Shown here: piece after piece, positions 1 to 7,369 of the stretch | Layout: the number at the start of each line of letters is the position of its first letter | How positions within the stretch are numbered: position 1 is the stretch's first letter | Source of the DNA: CAKZQX01 sp034437035 | GTDB lineage: Bacteria > Chloroflexota > Chloroflexia > Chloroflexales > Chloroflexaceae | Direction of reading: 5' to 3' | DNA length: 38,525 nucleotides | Assembly: GCA_034437035.1 (NCBI GenBank) | Contig: DAOTUI010000278.1 | Span: 1-38,525 of the forward strand | Made by a program: the position numbers and the translations under genes | Notes under the pieces: generated by a model | The model's input: the letters and a program-made list of their open reading frames with translations, nothing else | Databases searched by the model: none | Told to the model about the DNA's origin: nothing

Positions 1-81
1 CAGAGCGCATTGGAATGCGGTCAGTGGGACCGGCAGCGGCTGCCGCTCCAGTGCAGTATTTTCCGCATTGGGACGGGCTGC

Positions 82-101
82 GGACGCGCAGAAGCGCGTC
101 C
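82..101. repeat. Short perfect hairpin repeat, copy 1
   Basis: The 20-nt sequence GGACGCGCAGAAGCGCGTCC is a perfect 8-bp stem with an AGAA loop. The same 31-bp context (76-106) recurs twice at the right end of the window, and a one-mismatch copy lies at 16750-16769. This copy sits just upstream of the point where the avd reading frame breaks off, so it may mark the breakpoint. Function unknown. Confidence 0.8.
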
Positions 102-125
102 CTACCATAAAAAACCTACACCTGA

Positions 126-254
126 GAGGCCCACGACCTGGGGTTGCTGACGCTGCGCCAGTACGAGCATGTCTCACGCGAAGTCAGCGCTATCGGTGCG
201 CTACTGGGCGACTGGCTCAAACGGGTTGGCGGTGCGCAACCCACTATTACGTGA
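126..254 (+). pseudogene. 5'-truncated avd (DGR accessory protein) fragment
   Basis: The frame starting at 126 reads about 42 residues to a TGA at 252-254. They include LGLLTLRQYEHVSREVSAIG and, shortly after, LLGDWLK. This resembles the last helix of bAvd, the four-helix-bundle accessory variability determinant that binds the reverse transcriptase and template RNA in diversity-generating retroelements; family members are roughly 110-130 residues. The frame is closed by TGA at 123-125, and none of the three upstream frames to base 1 looks like the missing N-terminal helices, so this is a C-terminal fragment. It lies directly upstream of a template-repeat-like sequence, the usual avd-TR order, which supports the call. 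Family recognition is from memory of the motif; a profile search would settle it. Confidence 0.65.
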
Positions 255-273
255 AAGGAACCGGCCGAATAAC

Positions 274-381
274 GTGCTGCGGGGCGGCTCGTGGAACAAC
301 GATCAATCAAACGCGCGTTGTGCGTATCGCAACCACAACAATCCCGACAACCACAACGATAACATTGGCCTGCGTCTCGCC
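274..381 (+). other. DGR template repeat (TR), core
   Basis: Read in the frame of 274, this encodes VLRGGSWNN at the left and NIGLRLA at the right. That is the C-terminal pattern of FGE-sulfatase / C-type-lectin-fold DGR target proteins. Between 295 and 363, 9 of 23 codons are asparagine, eight AAC and one AAT. Such AAY runs are the hallmark of a template repeat, where template adenines become random bases in the variable copy. It follows the avd fragment, as in avd-TR-RT loci, and no target-protein domain precedes it, so it is the template and not the variable repeat. The true TR may extend to about 260-410. No reverse transcriptase follows before the next gene at 942. Confidence 0.75.
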
Positions 382-688
382 ACTCGTGCTGCTTGCCCGC
401 CGGAAATGCGCTGTGCCGTAACCTGTACGCCGCAGCGCCGAGGCATTCAAGGAGAACGATAGGCCGGTTCCCGGTCGGCATACTGTCGGCCAGATAACAC
501 CAGTGCCGTCCCCTGTAGTACGCGCCAACGCGCCGATGCCTGGGGCGGCGCTTCAACCCACCCTCATCATTTCGCAGGTTTCGCCCCTTGCGCGGCGTTC
601 GTGGTCCTGACGCTTTCCTCCAAGCAGATGCCCATGCGTGCATTTGTGGGCAGTGCGCCATTTCCGCCAGGAACTGGTATCCTGTGCG

Positions 689-725
689 GCAGCCGTAGGG
701 TGCATGCGATGCACCCTACGGCTGC
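689..725. repeat. Perfect 17-bp stem-loop
   Basis: The arms at 689-705 and 709-725 are exact reverse complements separated by GCG. There is no T-run on either side, so it is not a classic intrinsic terminator. It may be a dispersed palindromic repeat, but no second copy was seen in this window. Confidence 0.75.
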
Positions 726-883
726 TCTCCCGCCGAAGCCGCCCCCACTTTTGCATTGATCCTCGAATTTCGTAAAATGCTCAATACACTGCGCCGCAAA
801 CTCGCCCGCCGGAAATAACTGTCGTTCACCAGCGGCTTGCGGCTTGCAGTTTTCGACAAACGCCTTGATTGTCGCCATTGGTC

Positions 884-934
884 TGATCACCGACCACTAA
901 TCACTGACCACTGACCACTAATCACTAATCACTC
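884..934. repeat. Heptamer tandem array (ACTAATC / ACTGACC)
   Basis: Degenerate 7-bp units such as CACTAAT and CACTGAC repeat without gaps up to just before the start codon at 942. It resembles the short tandemly repeated repetitive sequences known from cyanobacteria and Chloroflexota. It occupies the place where a ribosome binding site would be expected. Confidence 0.75.
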
Positions 935-941
935 AAAACCT

Positions 942-3077
942 ATGAAAAACTCATCATTATTGATGCTCCTCATCCTGCTTGTCACCCTGCTGACCCCGCC
1001 AACCCAGGCCCAGAGCGGCGACGACGGCTTTGCCACGGATGCCTTTCGCCGGCGCTGGAGCCGCACCGATGCGCCCGTGGCGGCGGGGAGGGTGACCCGC
1101 TCCTGGATCTGGGGCGCGGGCGTGGGCCGGCGCCGCTATGAGCGTTTTGCCGAGGCTCCCGGCGGGGCGCGGCTGGTGCAATATTTCGACAAGGCGCGGA
1201 TGGAGTTGACCGATCCCGCCGCCAACCCGCAAGATCCCTGGTTTGTCACCAACGGCCTGCTGGTTGTCGAGATGATCAGCGGGCAGGTGCAGGTGGGCCT
1301 GGATCGCTTTGCAGCGCGCGCGCCTGCCGATCTGCCGGTGGCGGGTGATCCCGTTGCCAACCCGGAAGCGCCGACCTATGCGCAGCTTGGGCCGCTGGTT
1401 TCTATCGCCGGCAGTAACCGCGCGCCCGACCGCCGGGGCGAACGGGTCAGCGCGACGTTCGGGGCCGGCGGCGTGGGCGACCAGCCCGACCTGGCGCTCC
1501 CGGAAACCACGATTGTCGCCTATGCGCCGGTGACCGGGCATAACCTGCCACGGGTCTTTGACGATTTTATGCAGGCGCAACCGATCGATCCGCTGGCGAC
1601 CTTTGGCTACCCGATCAGCGAGCCCTACTGGATCAGGGCACGCGTCGGTGGGCCGGTGACGACGCTGCTCTTCCAGGCCTTTGAGCGGCGCACCCTGACC
1701 TACACGCCCACCAACCCGCCCGGCTGGCAGGTCGAGATGGGCAATGTCGGGCAGCACTATGTCCGCTGGCGCTACGGGCATCCGCTGCGCTACGCTCAGC
1801 CGCCGCTGCCGGAGGGCATCCGCACGCAGGAGACAACCATCACGCTGCCGACCTACGACTACAACGCGGCGCTGGTGCCCACCACCCCCGATGACCCGGT
1901 CTACCCCTACCCGCGCCTGGATCGTGCGCTGGTCGGGCCGCCGCAGCCGCAAAGCTATCGCCTGCTGGTCGTGGAGAACCAGTTTTTGCGGTTGACTTTC
2001 CTGCCGGAGTTGGGCGGACGGCTCTACCAGGCGATTGATAAGGCCGGCGGGCAGAATATCTTCTACCAGAACCCGGTGATCAAGCCGAGCCCGTTTGGGC
2101 AGCGCGGCTGGTGGCTGGGCGTGGGCGGGCTGGAGTGGGCCGCACCCACCGAGGAGCATGGCTACCTGGAGTATCTGCCCTGGGATCTGACGCTGGAGGA
2201 GACCCCGGCGGGGCTGACCGTGCAGGCCACGACAATCGAGGCGCAGACGGGGCTGCGGGTCACGGGCCGCGTCGGGCTGTCGGCGGGCGAGGCCCGCTTC
2301 CGGGTGGCGCTGGCAGTGGCGAACAACACCGGCACAGCGCGCCCGCTGCAGATGTGGACCAACGCGGCGACGGCTCCCGGCGCACGCAACGATATCGGCC
2401 CCGGACTGCGGTTTGTCGCCCCAACGGAGCGGATGATTGTGCATGCGACCGAGGATGCGGCGCTGCCTGCGCCCGGTGAGTGGTTTACCTGGCCGGGCTA
2501 TGCCGGGCGCGACTTCAGCTTGCCCGCAAACTGGACCGGCTATGTCGGCGCGTTTAGCCCGCAGCCGATCCCCTTCCTGGGAGTCTATGACCGTAACCAG
2601 GATGCCGGGGCAGTGGTAATCCATGGCCCCGATGTCGTGGGCGCGAAGATCTTCGGTTTTAGCGATACCTTTGATCTAAACCTCTACACCGACGACGGTA
2701 GCGAATATGTGGAACTCTGGAGCGGCGCACAGCCCACCTTCTGGGACTACCCGCCACTGCCGGACGGCACAACCCGCACGATCACCACCGACTGGCTACC
2801 GCTCTGGGGGCTGGGCGACCTGGCAACCGCCACGGCAGACGGGGCGCTGGGCCTGACCCGCCGCGCCGATGGCGGCCTGACGGTTACGCCGGCGTCGGCG
2901 CGGATCATTCCGGATGCGACGGTTGTGGTGCGCCTCGATGGGCAGGAGCTTTTTCGCAGCATACCGCTGACGCTGCGGCCCGATCTGCCGCTGGCGGTTG
3001 ACCTGCCCACGGCGGCAGCAACCGGCCAGGTGCAGGTGGAGGCGGGGGACTTGGTGTTGGAGGCGGTAATTCCGTAG
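942..3077 (+). CDS. Secreted DUF5107 domain protein
   Basis: A 711-residue protein with a signal peptide (residues 1 to about 24, hydrophobic core then TQAQS). Residues about 30-120 and 190-290 carry two degenerate copies of a module with FGYP and V-Q-Y-F / L-F-Q-A-F-E signatures, related in pattern to LGFP-type repeats and also seen in the GH5-like protein at 12252-14546. Residues about 335-630 match DUF5107, a galactose-mutarotase-like fold, with YRLLVVENQFLRLTFLPELG and later GWWLGVGGLEW. The role is probably carbohydrate binding or processing outside the cell (inference). The start is the first ATG of the frame; there is no clear Shine-Dalgarno because a heptamer array lies directly upstream. 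Confidence 0.85.
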   Translation: MKNSSLLMLLILLVTLLTPPTQAQSGDDGFATDAFRRRWSRTDAPVAAGRVTRSWIWGAGVGRRRYERFAEAPGGARLVQYFDKARMELTDPAANPQDPWFVTNGLLVVEMISGQVQVGLDRFAARAPADLPVAGDPVANPEAPTYAQLGPLVSIAGSNRAPDRRGERVSATFGAGGVGDQPDLALPETTIVAYAPVTGHNLPRVFDDFMQAQPIDPLATFGYPISEPYWIRARVGGPVTTLLFQAFERRTLTYTPTNPPGWQVEMGNVGQHYVRWRYGHPLRYAQPPLPEGIRTQETTITLPTYDYNAALVPTTPDDPVYPYPRLDRALVGPPQPQSYRLLVVENQFLRLTFLPELGGRLYQAIDKAGGQNIFYQNPVIKPSPFGQRGWWLGVGGLEWAAPTEEHGYLEYLPWDLTLEETPAGLTVQATTIEAQTGLRVTGRVGLSAGEARFRVALAVANNTGTARPLQMWTNAATAPGARNDIGPGLRFVAPTERMIVHATEDAALPAPGEWFTWPGYAGRDFSLPANWTGYVGAFSPQPIPFLGVYDRNQDAGAVVIHGPDVVGAKIFGFSDTFDLNLYTDDGSEYVELWSGAQPTFWDYPPLPDGTTRTITTDWLPLWGLGDLATATADGALGLTRRADGGLTVTPASARIIPDATVVVRLDGQELFRSIPLTLRPDLPLAVDLPTAAATGQVQVEAGDLVLEAVIP

Positions 3078-3099
3078 GCTGTAGGCTGGAACACATGGC

Positions 3100-3128
3100 A
3101 AGGTGTTGTTCAAAATAAGCAACACCTT
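3100..3128 (+). terminator. Weak stem-loop after the DUF5107 gene
   Basis: AAGGTGTTG (3100-3108) and CAACACCTT (3120-3128) form a 9-bp stem with an 11-nt loop, 23 bp after the stop codon. There is no T-tract, so this is a possible terminator or mRNA 3' end only. Confidence 0.35.
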
Positions 3129-3213
3129 ACCTGGTAAATCACAGCATTAAATTCGGATTTTTTGGAGCAGTAAAATTACCTGAAGGTATCACTAAAAGCA
3201 GAACAAATCTTCA

Positions 3214-3621
3214 CTACCAGATGGTCGAGACAATACCTGTATTTTGGATAGCAGTATCTCGAGTAATCAAAGGTAGCCCAAATTGGTATGCAGTTGCCGT
3301 AATAATTCGGTCTGGCATCTCTGGCACTGATGAACGAGGAATCTGCCGAAATGCCTCTACAGTTTGTTGGTCAAGAAGGGCAATGGCATAACTCCCGCCA
3401 ATCACATTGAGTAAATTCATGATCCGGTCAAAATACACAACATTTAGCCGTCCTTTCTCGACCAGATAGACCATTTCAATCAAAACGATGCCTGGTACCG
3501 GAATCTGGTGAAGTCCTGCATCGGTTTCCTGGAAAATTCGATGAACGGTTAATGAAAGCCTTGAGTCGCCCGCAACATACCAGTAGAATGCATGCGTATC
3601 GGTGACAAACCGACTCGTAAT
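3214..3621 (-). pseudogene. VapC-like PIN-domain toxin without a normal start codon
   Basis: The frame encodes about 135 residues with the PIN-domain acidic set: D in FVTDTHAFYWYV near the N-terminus, E in VLIEMVYL, D in PDRIITATA and D in LITRD. PIN toxins are small ribonucleases of VapBC modules. The codon expected to be the start, just before Thr-Ser-Arg-Phe-Val-Thr-Asp, is ATT (3619-3621); no ATG or GTG precedes it in frame. The first in-frame ATG is at 3483, which would remove the first catalytic Asp. The gene overlaps the end of the upstream antitoxin by 73 nt, far more than the usual 1-4 nt. Either ATT is a rare functional start or the toxin is inactivated. Frame and domain are clear; functional status is not. 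Confidence 0.7.
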
Positions 3622-3860
3622 TCTCGCTCCCCAAAGTTACCCCACATCTCGCGGCGCACTTCGGCAATATCTTCATCACTGATCGAGACATCTTGCCAGA
3701 GCCCGCCCAGGGCAACTGGTACGTAGGGTGTCTGTCGCTGACCGGCATGTTTGTACTGGAGAAACTCCAGGAATGTAGCAACCTCGGAAAGACGCTCCTC
3801 CGGCAGCGAGTCGAGAGTGGCGAGGATGTATTGTTTGAGGCTAGTCGTAGAATTCATCAT
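3549..3860 (-). CDS. VapB-like antitoxin (DUF2281 type), C-terminally extended
   Basis: A 103-residue product starting MMNSTTSLKQYILATLDSLP, with GGGAG placed 5 nt upstream of the first of two adjacent ATG codons; an earlier in-frame ATG at 3905 has no such site. Residues 8-35 (LKQYILATLDSLPEERLSEV and the following FLEFLQYK) form the amphipathic N-terminal helix typical of DUF2281 / VapB-like antitoxins. The region to MWGNFGEREL is the expected toxin-neutralising tail. About 24 further residues (VGLSPIRMHSTGM and on) look like out-of-frame translation of the toxin gene, so the original stop was probably at the toxin start. It lies immediately upstream of the PIN gene on the same strand, which fits a toxin-antitoxin operon. 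Confidence 0.7.
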   Translation of the reverse strand: MMNSTTSLKQYILATLDSLPEERLSEVATFLEFLQYKHAGQRQTPYVPVALGGLWQDVSISDEDIAEVRREMWGNFGERELRVGLSPIRMHSTGMLRATQGFH

Positions 3861-3937
3861 ACTACTCCCTGATATTCTCAGAATGTACACTTCTGGCCAC
3901 AACATATTCTTTCACATAGCTTCATTATAACAAACTT

Positions 3938-3964
3938 CTCACCACTCATCACTCATCACTCAAA
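3938..3964. repeat. Heptamer array (ACTCATC)
   Basis: Units of CACTCAT repeat at the 3' end of the GT4 gene on the minus strand and supply its last codons (Ser-Asp-Glu-stop). Confidence 0.7.
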
Positions 3965-5061
3965 CCATACACCTCCTGCATCCGCTCCAGCAGGCGGGTG
4001 TGACTGAACTCCCACTGCACCCGTGCGCGGCCCGCTTCGCCCATCCGCCGTGCCGGATCGGGGTTTGCCAGCAAAACCGCAATCGCCCGCGCCAGCGCCG
4101 CCGGGTCCGCCGGGGGCACCACAAAGCCGGTGACGCCATGCTGCGTGACATAGCTCGTACCCGTGCCCAACTCCGTACAGACAATCGGCAACCCGGCCGC
4201 CTGTGCCTCCAGTTGCACAATCCCAAACGCCTCCGAACGCAAATGCGAGGGCAGCACAAACAGATCAGCCGCCGCATAAACCGCCGGCAGATCGGCGTCG
4301 CTCACATCGTCCAGGAAGTGGACGCGCTGCCCCAGATTGGCGGCCTGGACCTGTGCCTGCAGGCGTTGCCGCTCCGGTCCCGTGCCGACAATTAATAACT
4401 GCGCGGGAGCGGGTAGTTGCGCCAGCGCAGCGATCAGGAAGTCCAGACCTTTGTAGTAGCGCAGGCGGCCCACAAACAGCAGCAGCGGTGTGCCATACCG
4501 TTCCCGGAGCGCCTGGACTGCGGCGGTATCGGGATTGGCAAAACGGGTCGGGTCCACGCTGAGTGGGACAACCACACACTTGCCGGCCTGGGGTGCCAGA
4601 AATGGGGAGGTTGCAATATAGCGCGGGCTGGTTGCCACAATGCGATCCGCCCGCGCCAGCGTCCGTTGCAACAGATGCCGGTAGACCCGGAGCAGCGTCC
4701 GCTGGCGCACGATGTCGCTATGGTAGCTCACAACGAAGCGGGGCGCACCGGGTACCGTCCGCGCGATCAGGTCGCCGGGGGGGTAGGGCACATGCAGATG
4801 AACAATATCAACCCCGCGCAGGCGGCGGGCCTGCTGGAACACCACCAGGCTCAACGGTGTCGAGGCCAGATGCGCCCACCGCGCTGCCTTGATGATGGTC
4901 AGGTTACCCGCCTGCCGGATCGCGGTGCGTGGTTCGCTATTCGTCACCAGCACCGTAACCTGCTGCCCGCGTGCCGCCTGCCCCTCCGCCAGCACCTTGA
5001 TATGATTTTCGATACCACCCAGCACCGGGTCGTAGTCTTTGTAGATATGAAGAATATGCAT
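3949..5061 (-). CDS. GT4 family glycosyltransferase
   Basis: A 370-residue retaining glycosyltransferase of the GT-B fold. The N-terminus MHILHIYKDYDPVLGGIENH contains the GGIE donor/acceptor loop common in GT4. The C-terminal half has FVGRLRYYKGLDFLI and the E-x7-E motif in SEAFGIVQLEAQAAGLP. Such enzymes transfer sugars from nucleotide donors to lipid-linked or surface glycans in the cytoplasm; the substrate cannot be told. I chose the ATG at 5061 because the 24 residues upstream of it are only translation of a heptamer array (5063-5130). It stands alone on the minus strand, so its glycan pathway partners lie elsewhere. Confidence 0.9.
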   Translation of the reverse strand: MHILHIYKDYDPVLGGIENHIKVLAEGQAARGQQVTVLVTNSEPRTAIRQAGNLTIIKAARWAHLASTPLSLVVFQQARRLRGVDIVHLHVPYPPGDLIARTVPGAPRFVVSYHSDIVRQRTLLRVYRHLLQRTLARADRIVATSPRYIATSPFLAPQAGKCVVVPLSVDPTRFANPDTAAVQALRERYGTPLLLFVGRLRYYKGLDFLIAALAQLPAPAQLLIVGTGPERQRLQAQVQAANLGQRVHFLDDVSDADLPAVYAAADLFVLPSHLRSEAFGIVQLEAQAAGLPIVCTELGTGTSYVTQHGVTGFVVPPADPAALARAIAVLLANPDPARRMGEAGRARVQWEFSHTRLLERMQEVYGLSDE

Positions 5062-5062
5062 G

Positions 5063-5130
5063 AGCCGTAGTCCGTATGCCGTAGTCTGTATGCCGTAGTC
5101 CGTATGCTGTAGTCCGTTAACCCCTAACCC
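5063..5130. repeat. Heptamer array upstream of the GT4 gene
   Basis: Units such as GTAGTCC and GTATGCC are followed by CCCTAAC. The array fills the 5' flank of the minus-strand GT4 gene and runs into the left end of element E1. Confidence 0.75.
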
Positions 5131-5363
5131 CAATACCTTTCAAATAGCAGAACCTGCACGGTAACGTGGCAAACCGGGCGTTTGCTCCGATACAGAACGG
5201 TTCCGCCTGCGGCAGCATGGTACATTTTTATCTTTTTTCACAAAAAAATTTTCACAAGGTGAAAATTTTTTTGTGAAAAAAGGATGGTTTCTTCCACCCT
5301 GCCGGAGGCGGTATCCTCTTCCAGGTCAGGAAACAGGTAAGCCCGGTTATTTGAAAGGTATTG
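5131..5363 (+). mobile_element. Palindromic element E1 (MITE-like, 233 bp)
   Basis: The ends are a perfect 16-bp inverted repeat, CAATACCTTTCAAATA at 5131-5146 and its complement at 5348-5363. Inside, 5204-5310 is the conserved unit of the E family: CGCCTGCGGCAGCATGGTAC on the left and CCTGCCGGAGGCG on the right. At the centre is a perfect 23-bp palindrome (5233-5255 with 5259-5281, loop AAG) made of nested T-run/CAC/A-run/CAC blocks. The terminal repeats differ from those of the other copies. It encodes no protein, so any movement would need an enzyme supplied in trans. It splits a CCCTAAC heptamer array. Confidence 0.75.
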
Positions 5364-5428
5364 CCCCTAACCCTTAACCCCTAACCCTTAACCCCTAACC
5401 CTTAACCCCTAACCCCTAACCCCTAAGC
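5364..5428. repeat. Telomere-like heptamer array (CCCTAAC / CCTTAAC)
   Basis: About nine near-perfect 7-bp units lie between E1 and the carA promoter region. The similarity to eukaryotic telomeres is coincidental. It continues the array present to the left of E1. Confidence 0.85.
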
Positions 5429-5436
5429 CTATTTTA

Positions 5437-5445
5437 TGCTACAAT
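5437..5445 (+). promoter_or_regulatory. Candidate extended -10 promoter for carA
   Basis: TGCTACAAT fits an extended -10 (TG-N-TACAAT). No good -35 is present because a heptamer array lies upstream. It would give a leader of about 110 nt before the GTG start at 5561. The same TGNTACAAT motif precedes the CpXC gene at 34809-34817. Confidence 0.4.
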
Positions 5446-5560
5446 GAACGAACAGCAAAACGTGATCTATAGAGCGGGAGAGCGGGGTCAGGCGTCAACC
5501 TGGTTGTGTGCCGTTTACCCCAAACCCCTGACCCGTAACCGTTACAACGGAGGATATATA

Positions 5561-6754
5561 GTGGATGCACTCCTCGTATTAGAGGACGGACGCAGTTTCC
5601 GCGGCCGCTCGTTTGGCGCGCCCGGCGAGCGGATCGGCGAGGTGGTCTTCAATACCGGCATGACCGGCTACCAGGAGATCCTCTCAGACCCCTCCTACTG
5701 CGGCCAACTGGTCGTGATGACGGCACCGCATATCGGCAACACCGGCATGAATGAGTTCGACCCGGAGTCGGTAAAGCCCCAGGTGGCAGGCTTTATTGTC
5801 CGGGCGCATACCGATAGTTACAGTTCGTGGCGCGCGCGCGGCGGTATCAGCCAGATCCTGCGCGAACATGATATTGTTGCGATCAGCGAGATCGACACCC
5901 GGGCGCTGACCCGGCATATTCGCGCGGTCGGAGCGATGCGCGGGATCATCTCCACCGAGGATGACTCGGTCGAGCGCCTGCAGGCGCAGGCACAGGCCGC
6001 CCCGCCCATGGAAGGGCTGGATCTGACCCAGGTTGTCACCTGCGAGGAGCCCTACCACTGGGAGGCGGGCAGCGGTGAGTGGCGCGCGGACAGCGGCGAG
6101 TGGCGCGCGAAGTATAACAAGCATCAGGATCAGCGGGCTGCCGGCCAGTCAGCCGGCACGTCCTCCCCGGCGGCACCGGCGGATGGACCGCTGCATGTGG
6201 TGGCGTATGACTTTGGGCTCAAGCGCACGATCCTGCGCCGCCTGGCCGACCATGGCTGCCGGGTGACGGTCGTTCCCTCCACCACGCCCGCCGAGGAGGT
6301 GCTGGCGCTGCAACCCGACGGTATCTTCTACTCGAATGGCCCCGGCGATCCCGCCGCCGCCCGGTATGCTGTCGAGACGCTGAGTAATCTGCTGGGCCGC
6401 GTGCCGGTCTTTGGCATCTGCCTGGGGCATCAACTGATGGGCCTGGCAATGGGTGGGCGGACCTTCAAGCTACCGTTTGGACACCATGGCACCAACCATC
6501 CCGTCCGGCATATTCCCACGGGCTGCGTGGAGATTACCTCGCAGAACCATGGCTTCGCGGTAGACCCCGACAGCCTGCCCGCTGATGTGGAGATTACCCA
6601 TGTCAACCTGAATGACCAGACCGTTGAGGGGCTACGGCACCGCAACATACCGGCCTTTAGCGTGCAGTATCACCCGGAGGCCGGGCCGGGACCACACGAC
6701 GCGACCTATCTGTTTAATGAGTTTGTCCAGATGATGCGTACGAATAAGCCGTGA
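5561..6754 (+). CDS. carA: Carbamoyl-phosphate synthase small subunit
   Basis: A 397-residue glutaminase subunit that hydrolyses glutamine and passes ammonia to CarB for carbamoyl phosphate (pyrimidines, arginine). The N-terminal CPSase domain begins DALLVLEDGRSFRGRSFGAP and includes FNTGMTGYQEILSDPSY. The C-terminal class I amidotransferase has the nucleophile Cys in FGICLGHQLMGLAMGG and the His-Glu pair in VQYHPEAGPGPHD. I chose GTG at 5561 because GGAGG lies 7 nt upstream and the CarA homology begins there; an in-frame ATG at 5444 adds 39 unrelated residues. The linker between domains is enlarged (about residues 165-208) and holds a 21-nt direct repeat (6071-6091, 6092-6112). No carB lies in the window. 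Uma2 and methyltransferase genes follow on the same strand. Confidence 0.95.
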   Translation: MDALLVLEDGRSFRGRSFGAPGERIGEVVFNTGMTGYQEILSDPSYCGQLVVMTAPHIGNTGMNEFDPESVKPQVAGFIVRAHTDSYSSWRARGGISQILREHDIVAISEIDTRALTRHIRAVGAMRGIISTEDDSVERLQAQAQAAPPMEGLDLTQVVTCEEPYHWEAGSGEWRADSGEWRAKYNKHQDQRAAGQSAGTSSPAAPADGPLHVVAYDFGLKRTILRRLADHGCRVTVVPSTTPAEEVLALQPDGIFYSNGPGDPAAARYAVETLSNLLGRVPVFGICLGHQLMGLAMGGRTFKLPFGHHGTNHPVRHIPTGCVEITSQNHGFAVDPDSLPADVEITHVNLNDQTVEGLRHRNIPAFSVQYHPEAGPGPHDATYLFNEFVQMMRTNKP

Positions 6755-6785
6755 GGCGTGAAACGTGAAACGTGCGGCGTGAGAG
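6751..6785. repeat. Heptamer array (GTGAAAC / GTGCGGC)
   Basis: A short degenerate 7-bp array between carA and the first Uma2 gene. An upstream in-frame ATG of the Uma2 gene falls inside it, which is a reason to prefer the later start. Confidence 0.6.
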
Positions 6786-6793
6786 GAAGAGGT

Positions 6794-7357
6794 ATGGCAA
6801 CGGCACCCCGCCTGACATCGGCTGATCTGGAACTGCTGCCGGACGACGGCAAGCGGTATGAGTTGATCGCAGGAGAACTGTACGTGTCAAAGCAGCCCGA
6901 CTGGGATCACCAGTATGCCACTGTCCGGCTGAGTCGCTTCCTGGATGAGTGGAGCGAGCAGACCGGCCTGGGTATGGTTAATGCCGCGCCGGGACTCATT
7001 TTCGCCGATGACGATGACGTGGCCCCCGATCTGGTCTGGATCAGCGAGGAGCGGCTGGCGACAGCGCTTGAGGCCGATGGCAAGCTGCACGCGGCCCCGG
7101 AACTGGTGATTGAGGTGCTGTCGCCCGGTGCAAAAAACCAGCGCCGCGACCGCGAAACCAAACGCAAGCTCTATGCCCGCCGGGGGGTGTGGGAATACTG
7201 GGTTGTGGATTGGCAGCAGCGCCAGGTTGAAATCTACCGGCGGGAGGAGGCCACCCTGGTGCTGATAGCCACACTCTTCGCCGGGGACACCCTGACATCG
7301 CCGCTGCTGCCGGGCTTCGCCTGCCAGGTTGCCCGGTTATTTGGTAAGCGACGGTAA
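6794..7357 (+). CDS. Uma2 family (DUF820) PD-(D/E)XK nuclease-fold protein, copy 1
   Basis: A 187-residue member of the Uma2 / DUF820 family, which adopts a restriction-endonuclease-like fold and is very numerous in cyanobacteria and Chloroflexota; the biological role is not established. Visible features are LLPDDGKRYELIAGELYV near the N-terminus, the catalytic-type Asp in DVAPDLVWI, the E-V-L core in ELVIEVLSPGAKN with Lys in KRKLYARRGVWEYWVVD. The ATG at 6794 is chosen because AGGAAGAGG lies upstream and the family homology begins there. The gene lies 39 bp after carA and 12 bp before a second family member, so it probably shares their transcript. Confidence 0.9.
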   Translation: MATAPRLTSADLELLPDDGKRYELIAGELYVSKQPDWDHQYATVRLSRFLDEWSEQTGLGMVNAAPGLIFADDDDVAPDLVWISEERLATALEADGKLHAAPELVIEVLSPGAKNQRRDRETKRKLYARRGVWEYWVVDWQQRQVEIYRREEATLVLIATLFAGDTLTSPLLPGFACQVARLFGKRR

Positions 7358-7369
7358 GGAGGCAGCCCT

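Larger units (their letters stand above)
382..941. other. Gene-poor stretch downstream of the TR
   Basis: No convincing coding sequence was found on either strand. The short open frames here show no recognisable domain and none resembles the N-terminus of a DGR reverse transcriptase. The stretch holds a 17-bp perfect palindrome (689-725) and a heptamer array (884-934). The first 100-200 bases may be the TR-distal spacer of the retroelement (inference). Confidence 0.5.

Noticed and set aside
68..462. Plus-strand frames around the template repeat as genuine genes
   Set aside because: They lack start signals and run through the avd fragment and template repeat in mixed frames.
567..890. Minus-strand frame of about 107 codons (MATIKAFVENCKPQAAGERQ)
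   Set aside because: It looks faintly protein-like but runs through a palindrome and a heptamer array, and has no ribosome site or known domain.
382..941. A DGR reverse transcriptase downstream of the template repeat
   Set aside because: All three plus-strand frames lack RT motifs and an RT needs about 1 kb; the next gene starts at 942.
5364..5428. Telomere or replicon end
   Set aside because: The CCCTAAC repeat is 7 bp, lies between two ordinary genes, and is one of many heptamer arrays with other words.
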